From: Actinomycetota bacterium
GTDB taxonomy: Bacteria; Actinomycetota; Actinomycetes; S36-B12; UBA5976
Assembly: GCA_017853815.1 (NCBI GenBank)
Contig: JAFMIT010000098.1
Span: 1 to 6,064 of the forward strand
Reading direction: 5' to 3'
DNA length: 6,064 nucleotides
Positions 1-3,997 of the stretch are shown one piece after another. The notes below the pieces were generated by a model. That model was not told where the DNA came from. It searched no databases and worked only from the letters and a program-made list of their open reading frames with translations. The first letter of the stretch is position 1. Every line of letters starts with the position of its first letter. Position numbers and translations under genes: made by a program.

Positions 1-885
1 GGTGAAGGTGGTGCCCGCGACATTACTCACGGTCTCCCACGCGTCGTCGAACTTTTCGAAGCTCGCGATCCAAAGGGCAAGTCGCCAATCTCTGAAGCGA
101 ATGGTGTCGTCAAGGTTGAAGTGTCAGACAAAGAAAAGATTGTCTACGTCATTCCAGACGATGGCTCCGCAGAGCAGAAGGTCAAGCTTCCAAAGAACCA
201 GCCACTGATCAAGGTCAACGGCGTGGAACTCAAGGATGGCGACAACGTCGTAGCTGGTCAGCAGTTGACTGACGGCATCATCGATCCAAAGGACAAGCTC
301 CGGGTTCAGGGTGTGCGCGAAGCACAGATGTTCCTCGTGAACGAAGTCCAGGGCGTGTACCGCTCACAGGGTCAGAACATTCACGATAAGCACATCGAAG
401 TGATTGTTCGTCAGATGCTGCGTCGCGTCATCATTGTTGATGGTGGCGACACCGACTTCCTCGATGGTGATCTCGTCGATCGCGCCGAGTTCGTCTCGAA
501 GAACCGCGAAGCAATTGCCGCCGGTTCCCAGCCAGCATCTGGTCGTCCAGAGCTTATGGGTATCACCAAGGCATCGCTTGCAACCGAATCTTGGTTGTCT
601 GCCGCTTCCTTCCAGGAGACCACCAAGGTGCTTACCGACGCTGCATTGCAGGTTCGTTCGGACAAGCTCCTCGGCCTCAAGGAGAACGTCATCCTCGGCA
701 AGCTCATCCCAGCTGGTACCGGCCTTGCCCAGTACCGCAACGTTGTGGTGGAGCCAACCGATGAGGCGAAGGCTTCGATGTACGCAAGCCTCAGCTCCTA
801 CGCTGACGATTACGGTGTTGGCTTCGGTGTTGGTTCGGGTGAAGCAATTCCACTCGACGAACTCCGTCTCAACGACTACCGCTAG
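1..885 (+). CDS. rpoC: DNA-directed RNA polymerase subunit beta' (C-terminal part, 5' end outside window)
   Basis: This is the C-terminal 294 residues of the beta' subunit, which with beta forms the catalytic core of RNA polymerase. The reading frame is open from base 1 and ends at TAG 883-885, so the gene is cut by the window edge and not broken. Conserved beta' blocks appear in order. DITHGLPRVVELFEARDPKG lies near the start of the fragment, in the region after the trigger loop. VNEVQGVYRSQG and HDKHIEVIVRQMLRRV follow at about 334-430. MGITKASLATESWLSAASFQ begins at 556, and LKENVILGKLIPAGTG at about 676-720. The end, a Gly-rich stretch then LDELRLNDYR, is of the actinobacterial type. Every proline codon I read in this fragment is CCA, a sign of strong codon selection. 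rpoB should lie just upstream. A hairpin terminator follows 20 bp after the stop, so the transcript probably ends here and does not run into the next gene. Confidence 0.98.
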   Translation, partial: GEGGARDITHGLPRVVELFEARDPKGKSPISEANGVVKVEVSDKEKIVYVIPDDGSAEQKVKLPKNQPLIKVNGVELKDGDNVVAGQQLTDGIIDPKDKLRVQGVREAQMFLVNEVQGVYRSQGQNIHDKHIEVIVRQMLRRVIIVDGGDTDFLDGDLVDRAEFVSKNREAIAAGSQPASGRPELMGITKASLATESWLSAASFQETTKVLTDAALQVRSDKLLGLKENVILGKLIPAGTGLAQYRNVVVEPTDEAKASMYASLSSYADDYGVGFGVGSGEAIPLDELRLNDYR

Positions 886-905
886 TCGATAGATTCCAAA
901 ACGCT

Positions 906-941
906 GAAGGCCGGTTCCTTGAGGAGCCGGCCTTCTGCTTT
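906..941 (+). terminator. Rho-independent-type terminator of the rpoBC transcript
   Basis: The left arm GAAGGCCGGTTCC (906-918) and right arm GGAGCCGGCCTTC (923-935) form a 13-bp stem with a single T-G wobble, closed by a TTGA tetraloop. The T-run after it is weak (TTT at 939-941), as is common in actinobacteria, where stem strength matters more. It sits 20 bp after the rpoC stop and before the next gene's ribosome binding site. Four A's precede the left arm (about 898-901), so the structure could also act on - strand transcription, but no - strand gene reads into it from nearby. Confidence 0.88.
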
Positions 942-962
942 GGGCCTAACCTAAAGGCGACC

Positions 963-970
963 GAGAGGAG
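963..970 (+). promoter_or_regulatory. Ribosome binding site that decides the protease gene start
   Basis: GAGAGGAG abuts an ATG at 971 directly, with no spacer, while a second in-frame ATG at 977 has a normal 6-nt spacer. A ribosome docked here would initiate at 977, so the start at 971 is probably not used. This is inferred from spacing alone. Confidence 0.7.
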
Positions 971-976
971 ATGCCG

Positions 977-1705
977 ATGGAATTCACACCCGAGGTGCCG
1001 CCGGGCTATCGGCTTGTCTCCCAAGAGCCACCTGCTCCTTCGTGGGGTTTGGCGTCTGCCATCTCCGTTTTGGGAATCTGGATAGTCGCGAGCCTTGCTT
1101 TTGCGTTTCCCCTGCTCGTGTGGCTGATAGACACCCCACCACTGCTCCTCGTCGCAAGTGTGGCGCTGCCGACCGTCATCATGGCCGCTGCTGCAGTTTT
1201 GATTGCTCAGCGCCGGGGGCAAGGCGCCGTCAGAGATTTCAGGCTTGAACTAACGCCCCGAGCACTCGGCGTTGGACTGACTGCCGGTCTAGCCATGCTT
1301 CTCGGTGCGAGCGCGATTGCTGCTCTCATGCGCATCGGCAATGACGAAGAAATCCCAGTCGCGGCAGGTGACGTCTTCAGTCTTGTGGCCGATAGTCCTC
1401 TTGCGGTGGCGCTGCTGATTTTCACCATCGCAGTTGTCGCGCCCATCGGCGAAGAGATTGCATACCGAGGAATGTTGTATTCCGCTCTTCAACGAAGGTG
1501 GTCTGCCACAGTGGCTGTCATCTTTTCATCGATCATCTTTGCTGCTCTTCATTTTGAACCGCAACGTTTTCCAATTCTTTTGGGTCTAGGTCTCGCACTC
1601 GGAGAACTGCGCCGGCGCACCGACAGCACTTCCGCCACCGTCGTGGCGCACATGCTGATCAATTCGGTCGCCAGTCTTGGTTTAGTAGTTTCGCTCAGCC
1701 AATGA
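977..1705 (+). CDS. CPBP family intramembrane glutamic endopeptidase (CAAX/Abi type)
   Basis: This 242-residue polytopic membrane protein has the three CPBP (CAAX prenyl protease 2 / bacteriocin-processing, Abi) motifs. Numbered from the ATG at 977, they are EEIAYR with catalytic Glu159-Glu160 and Arg164, then FAALH with His192, then HMLIN with His225 and Asn229. All key residues are present, so it should be active. A short hydrophilic N-terminus is followed by hydrophobic segments at about 28-50, 55-77, 96-118, 142-157, 178-191, 198-210 and 222-240. This fits the family's membrane-embedded active site. Members cleave membrane-associated substrates and some act in bacteriocin self-immunity; the substrate here cannot be told. 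It lies downstream of the rpoC terminator and is probably transcribed on its own: a weak -10-like TAACCT sits at 947-952, without a recognisable -35. Its 3' end overlaps the convergent DUF1905 gene by 11 bp. Proline codons are mixed (CCC, CCG, CCT, CCA), unlike the flanking core genes, which fits lower expression. Confidence 0.9.
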   Translation: MEFTPEVPPGYRLVSQEPPAPSWGLASAISVLGIWIVASLAFAFPLLVWLIDTPPLLLVASVALPTVIMAAAAVLIAQRRGQGAVRDFRLELTPRALGVGLTAGLAMLLGASAIAALMRIGNDEEIPVAAGDVFSLVADSPLAVALLIFTIAVVAPIGEEIAYRGMLYSALQRRWSATVAVIFSSIIFAALHFEPQRFPILLGLGLALGELRRRTDSTSATVVAHMLINSVASLGLVVSLSQ

Positions 1706-1988
1706 CACGAATAGTGATTTCGATTGTCGACCCTTCGACAAGCTGATTAGCGGTTCGGACATCCTTCTTGATTGGCAGGATAAACGATCGTGAATCCGTA
1801 TGAGGGAAGATGCTTGTTTTCCAAGCGCTCCTGCCGCACGTCACTTCAACCTTGACTGAACCAAAACCACGACGATTTCCCTCGGTGAGATCCAGGATTT
1901 CGTCCGCCACATCGAATGGCAAAGTTACGAAGTGCCAACCAGCATCACTCTTCCAGAGCCACACTGCGCTCGAAAAGGTCCATTCCAT
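1695..1988 (-). CDS. DUF1905 domain-containing protein
   Basis: This 97-residue soluble protein consists of essentially one DUF1905 domain, a small beta-barrel-like family of unknown function. Family landmarks are in order: an aromatic start with AVWLW (8-12), GWHFVTLP (17-24), RGFGSVKVEV (40-49), a Trp-Lys-Thr-Ser block at W56, FP at 61-62, LPIKKDVR (71-78), and a final EGSTIEITIRV strand. In other genomes DUF1905 is often found alone or fused to a YdeI-like (OmdA) domain; here there is no fusion. The start is the ATG at 1988, because an in-frame TAG lies two codons upstream. No Shine-Dalgarno is visible (the preceding 12 bases are CACACTTAGCGC). The gene begins 17 nt after the zinc-ribbon stop codon, so translation may be coupled to that gene. 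It ends in an 11-bp tail-to-tail overlap with the protease gene on the other strand. I cannot assign a function beyond the family. Confidence 0.85.
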   Translation of the reverse strand: MEWTFSSAVWLWKSDAGWHFVTLPFDVADEILDLTEGNRRGFGSVKVEVTCGRSAWKTSIFPHTDSRSFILPIKKDVRTANQLVEGSTIEITIRVIG

Positions 1989-2005
1989 GCGCTAAGTGTG
2001 CAGCG

Positions 2006-2125
2006 CTATTTCCAGTTAAAGCTGAGTCCGCAGGTTTTGCATACGTAATAAGGCTGGGCGAAATTCCACTTAAGTTCAACTGAAAAGCTGCGGCACACCG
2101 GGCAGCGCGGTACGAGGTCTGGCAT
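2006..2125 (-). CDS. Zinc-ribbon microprotein (39 aa, two CXXC knuckles)
   Basis: This very short reading frame encodes 39 residues with a clean zinc-ribbon layout. The first knuckle is CPVC (Cys8, Cys11) and the second is CKTC followed by Gly (Cys29, Cys32), with 17 residues between them. The intervening segment SFSVELKWNFAQPYYV alternates like the two beta strands of a treble-clef or ribbon fold. Cys-X2-Cys-Gly is a typical second knuckle. The start is forced: an in-frame TAG lies three codons upstream of the ATG at 2125, and the codons between (TTT, CGC, GGC) are not start codons. There is no Shine-Dalgarno; instead a TAGTTT -10-like hexamer sits at the right distance for a leaderless mRNA. 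The gene lies 35 nt after the inhibitor-like gene and 17 nt before the DUF1905 gene, all on the - strand. Small zinc ribbons of this type may bind nucleic acid or protein partners; the role here is unknown. The main support is the spacing and symmetry of the four cysteines. Confidence 0.72.
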   Translation of the reverse strand: MPDLVPRCPVCRSFSVELKWNFAQPYYVCKTCGLSFNWK

Positions 2126-2131
2126 GCCGCG

Positions 2132-2137
2132 AAACTA
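2132..2137 (-). promoter_or_regulatory. Possible -10 element for a leaderless zinc-ribbon transcript
   Basis: Read on the - strand this is TAGTTT, matching the actinobacterial TANNNT -10 pattern. Exactly six bases (CGCGGC) separate it from the A of the ATG at 2125, the distance expected if transcription starts on the start codon itself. I see no convincing -35 at 16-19 bp upstream. Hexamers of this looseness occur by chance, so the support is its exact position combined with the absence of a ribosome binding site. Confidence 0.3.
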
Positions 2138-2160
2138 AGGCGCAGCACTGACACTTCTTC

Positions 2161-2628
2161 TTAGCCGATGAAGACTTTAGTAACAATGTCTTTCTCGACG
2201 GTGAGATTCACACGGTTCGTTCGGTAATCCATCGTCACGATGAAGCTCTCGCCATCGCGTTCAACAATGCGAGTGATGAAACCCTTAGAAGCTGCGAGTG
2301 TCTCGACCTCATCAATATTCATGCCGATCAACGTGTCGGCGAAGGTCCGAGTGCGCTGCACCTGTGCGTTCATTTCGCTTTCGAAATCGGAGGTGGCGCC
2401 AGGCTCAGGTGTTGGATACTCGATCACGACGTCACTCCCAGTAGAAGGATTTGGCTTGGCCCCTGCGGTGGAGCTGTCCGCAGAGGAGACAGTTGATGGA
2501 GTGTTGCTAGGTGCCGCCGACAACGTGGGAGGTAGTTCAGCGGCGCGATTGGCAGCCTGTGCACTCACGGCGAACACGAGGGCGCAGACGCCAAGTCCGA
2601 TAGCGACCCCCGTGCGATTGATCTCCAT
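2161..2628 (-). CDS. Secreted protein with C-terminal I78/potato-inhibitor-I-like protease inhibitor domain
   Basis: The 155-residue product has three parts. Residues 1-25 are a signal peptide: a basic start, a hydrophobic core (GVAIGLGVCALVFAVS) and an AQA cleavage site. Residues 26-80 are a Ser/Thr/Pro/Ala-rich, probably disordered linker. Residues 98-155 resemble I78 and potato-inhibitor-I/eglin domains: an LIGMNIDEVETLAASKGF helix, IVERDGE, the loop IVTMDYRTNRVN, then VEKDIVTKVFIG. The loop matches the eglin-type VT-x-D-x-R-x-N-R-V pattern. By that alignment Met133-Asp134 would be the P1-P1' scissile pair, with Arg136 and Arg139 bracing the loop. The likely role is inhibiting a serine protease outside the membrane; this is inferred from the motif and needs a profile search. 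A strong AGGAGG site (2633-2638) stands 4 nt before the ATG at 2628. The gene probably leads a three-gene - strand group with the zinc-ribbon and DUF1905 genes. The only cysteine is in the signal peptide, so the domain has no disulfides. Confidence 0.75.
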   Translation of the reverse strand: MEINRTGVAIGLGVCALVFAVSAQAANRAAELPPTLSAAPSNTPSTVSSADSSTAGAKPNPSTGSDVVIEYPTPEPGATSDFESEMNAQVQRTRTFADTLIGMNIDEVETLAASKGFITRIVERDGESFIVTMDYRTNRVNLTVEKDIVTKVFIG

Positions 2629-2673
2629 GATTCCTCCTATTCAGATAGTCCCAGTCGAGTGACCTTCATTACA

Positions 2674-2687
2674 AGTCGAAACCGACT
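2674..2687. repeat. Inverted repeat in the divergent promoter region
   Basis: AGTCG-AAAC-CGACT is a perfect 5-bp inverted repeat with a 4-base spacer, lying 46 bp upstream of the inhibitor-like gene's start codon. The - strand reading just downstream contains TTGTAATG, of which TGTAAT could be a -10, so the repeat could be an operator near that promoter. The inner ten bases CGAAACCGAC (2677-2686) recur exactly at 2738-2747. A regulatory role is an inference. Confidence 0.35.
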
Positions 2688-2729
2688 GCTTCGTCATTGT
2701 TGGGCAGAAAACTGCACATTTGCGACGAC

Positions 2730-2758
2730 GCTTCGGGCGAAACCGACCCGAAAGCCTC
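2730..2758 (+). terminator. Terminator-like hairpin upstream of rpsL
   Basis: TTCGGG (2732-2737) pairs with CCCGAA (2747-2752), and the stem extends by two G-C pairs past one bulged A (GC 2730-2731 with GC 2754-2755). TCGTTTTA follows. On the + strand this looks like a moderate intrinsic terminator or attenuator. No + strand gene ends nearby, so it would matter only if a + strand promoter lies in about 2640-2725. It may be coincidental. Confidence 0.3.
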
Positions 2759-2871
2759 GTTTTACGGCGTGTCGCGGGGGAGTTGTGCACAGATTTGCTT
2801 AATCTCCTGCCACCGGCAAGCCGCTCCGCGGCCCTTCCTGCTTCTGAGCCGGTCTCCTTTCTGCGGTCGAT

Positions 2872-2900
2872 TTGGTTTCTGCAGCCTCTTTGCATTAAAT
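2872..2900 (+). promoter_or_regulatory. Candidate str-operon promoter
   Basis: TTGGTT (2872-2877) and TTAAAT (2895-2900) are separated by 17 bp, and each matches the sigma70-type consensus at four of six positions. The TTAAAT lies in the only AT-rich patch of an otherwise GC-rich stretch. Transcription would start near 2907 and leave a leader of about 200 nt before rpsL. This is the best match I could find by eye, but it is weak. Confidence 0.3.
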
Positions 2901-2928
2901 TCGCGCGCCGTGCCCGGCTCGCCCGGGT

Positions 2929-2968
2929 CTTGCCGTGCGCCTGCCCAATTGCAGACGTCTCCGGCAAG
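2929..2968 (+). repeat. Inverted repeat in the rpsL leader
   Basis: CTTGCCG (2929-2935) and CGGCAAG (2962-2968) are perfect 7-bp arms around a 26-nt loop that itself contains the palindromes CAATTG (2946-2951) and AGACGTCT (2953-2960). If the leader starts near 2907, this would form its first stem. CCGGCAAGC also occurs upstream at about 2814-2822. Confidence 0.4.
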
Positions 2969-3053
2969 CACCACCCTCGCAAAAAGGTTGGCGCAATTCT
3001 CTGTAGAGAGTGCGACACACCCGAGTGCGTGGGTCGGGGCGACGAGCAATAAA

Positions 3054-3083
3054 CCACCCAATGGTGGGGATCGAAAGATCACC
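3054..3083 (+). promoter_or_regulatory. Two overlapping alternative hairpins just before the rpsL ribosome binding site
   Basis: CCACC (3054-3058) can pair with GGTGG (3063-3067) around a CAAT loop. Alternatively GATC (3069-3072) pairs with GATC (3077-3080) around a GAAA tetraloop, extended by G3067-G3068 with C3082-C3083 past a bulged A. G3067 is shared between the two in their extended forms. The rpsL Shine-Dalgarno GGAG is at 3097-3100, only 14 nt further on. Control of rpsL translation is possible but unproven. Confidence 0.3.
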
Positions 3084-3107
3084 GCCTGAGACACATGGAG
3101 TTCGTGA

Positions 3108-3482
3108 GTGCCAACGATCAACCAGCTGGTCCGCAAAGGCCGCGAGGACAAGGTCGCTAAGAACAAGACCCCTGCACTTAAGGGTTCACCTCAGCGCCGT
3201 GGCGTGTGCACTCGCGTGTACACCACCACCCCTAAGAAGCCGAACTCGGCTCTTCGCAAGGTCGCACGTGTGCGCCTTACTTCAGGTATTGAAGTAACTG
3301 CATACATCCCAGGCGAAGGTCACAACTTGCAGGAACACAGCATTGTGCTCGTGCGCGGTGGTCGTGTGAAGGACCTTCCAGGTGTCCGCTACAAGATCGT
3401 TCGCGGCTCACTCGATACCCAGGGTGTCAAGAAGCGCAAGCAAGCACGCAGCCGTTACGGCGCTAAGAAGGAGAAGAGCTAA
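3108..3482 (+). CDS. rpsL: 30S ribosomal protein S12
   Basis: This full-length 124-residue S12 belongs to the small-subunit decoding centre and helps control tRNA selection accuracy. The start is GTG at 3108, giving the invariant MPTINQLVRKGR N-terminus; GGAG at 3097-3100 lies 7 nt upstream. Signature blocks are GVCTRVYTTTPKKPNSALRK (32-51), AYIPGEGHNLQEHS and VRGGRVKDLPGVRYK (82-96), with a basic KKRKQARSRYGAKK tail. Lys43 and Lys88, the sites of classical streptomycin-resistance substitutions, are both wild type. Asp89, methylthiolated by RimO in some bacteria, is present. It is the first gene of the str operon, and its stop shares a base with the rpsG start (TAATG). The AAGGAG that serves rpsG (3468-3473) lies inside the last codons of this gene. 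Confidence 0.98.
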   Translation: MPTINQLVRKGREDKVAKNKTPALKGSPQRRGVCTRVYTTTPKKPNSALRKVARVRLTSGIEVTAYIPGEGHNLQEHSIVLVRGGRVKDLPGVRYKIVRGSLDTQGVKKRKQARSRYGAKKEKS

Positions 3483-3952
3483 TGCCACGTAAGGGTCCAG
3501 CTCCAAAGCGTCCCCTCGTCGTTGATCCTGTCTACGGTTCAACTTTGGTGACCCAATTGGTCAACAAGGTTTTGCTTGATGGCAAGAAGTCAACCGCAGA
3601 AGCAATCGTCTACAGCGCTCTTGAAGGCTGCCGCGAAAAGACCGGTATCGATCCAGTTCTTACGTTGAAGAAGGCACTCGACAACGTCAAGCCAACTCTC
3701 GAGGTCCGCAGCCGTCGCGTCGGTGGTGCTACCTACCAGGTTCCAGTCGAAGTTAAGGCTGGCCGCGCAACCACTCTCGCACTTCGCTGGCTGATCAACT
3801 ACAGCCGCGCACGTCGTGAGAAGACCATGACCGAGCGTTTGATGAACGAAATCCTCGATGCATCAAACGGTCTTGGCGCAGCTGTGAAGAAGCGCGAAGA
3901 CACCCACAAGATGGCCGAAAGCAACAAGGCCTTCGCACATTACCGCTGGTAA
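3482..3952 (+). CDS. rpsG: 30S ribosomal protein S7
   Basis: This 156-residue S7 is the primary assembly protein of the 30S head and contacts 16S rRNA and the E-site region. The length is the usual one. It starts MPRKGPAPKR, carries the conserved LLDGKKSTAE, VRSRRVGGATYQVPVEV (75-91) and ALRWLINYSRARREKTM blocks, and ends KREDTHKMAESNKAFAHYRW. The ATG at 3482 overlaps the rpsL TAA by one base, with AAGGAG (3468-3473) 8 nt upstream, so translation is probably coupled to S12. In E. coli S7 represses its own operon by binding the rpsL-rpsG intercistronic RNA. No such spacer exists here, so that mechanism cannot work in the same way. fusA follows after 45 bp. Confidence 0.98.
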   Translation: MPRKGPAPKRPLVVDPVYGSTLVTQLVNKVLLDGKKSTAEAIVYSALEGCREKTGIDPVLTLKKALDNVKPTLEVRSRRVGGATYQVPVEVKAGRATTLALRWLINYSRARREKTMTERLMNEILDASNGLGAAVKKREDTHKMAESNKAFAHYRW

Positions 3953-3997
3953 TCCCACAAGTTTTTCAGTCCACCTACACGTAACGGAGCTAAAGAA

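Larger units (their letters stand above)
2641..3107. other. 467-bp divergent intergenic region between the inhibitor-like gene and rpsL
   Basis: No credible gene is seen here. Open frames on both strands are rich in Arg, Ser, Cys and Pro, lack ribosome binding sites and resemble no family I know. The region must carry the - strand promoter of the inhibitor-like gene and most likely the + strand promoter of the str operon, because the rpoC terminator and three opposing genes lie upstream. It contains several inverted repeats, listed separately, and the 8-bp palindromes TGTGCACA (2784-2791) and AGACGTCT (2953-2960). Confidence 0.7.

Noticed and set aside
404..892. A 162-codon + strand frame overlapping rpoC
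   Set aside because: It is out of frame with the conserved rpoC blocks, and its product is a Ser/Arg/Pro-rich low-complexity sequence typical of a shadow frame.
971..976. ATG at 971 as the start of the CPBP protease
   Set aside because: It touches the AGGAG with no spacer; the in-frame ATG at 977 has proper spacing and is preferred.
1945..2154. A 69-codon - strand frame across the zinc-ribbon and DUF1905 genes
   Set aside because: It is in a different frame from both the zinc-ribbon (2006-2125) and DUF1905 (from 1988) genes, which show family motifs; this one shows none.
2584..2586. Cys15 of the inhibitor-like protein as a lipoprotein attachment site
   Set aside because: The preceding residues Leu-Gly-Val do not fit a lipobox, and the hydrophobic core continues past the cysteine to a normal AQA cleavage site.
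977..2628. Protease plus inhibitor-like gene as a new bacteriocin-immunity or toxin-antitoxin system
   Set aside because: There is no peptide precursor, transporter, toxin fold or shared operon; the two genes are convergent and separated by two other genes, so only proximity supports it.
2641..3166. Several 110-138 codon frames on both strands upstream of rpsL
   Set aside because: They overlap each other on opposite strands, have Arg/Ser/Cys-rich composition, lack ribosome binding sites, and some run into rpsL; no protein family is recognisable.
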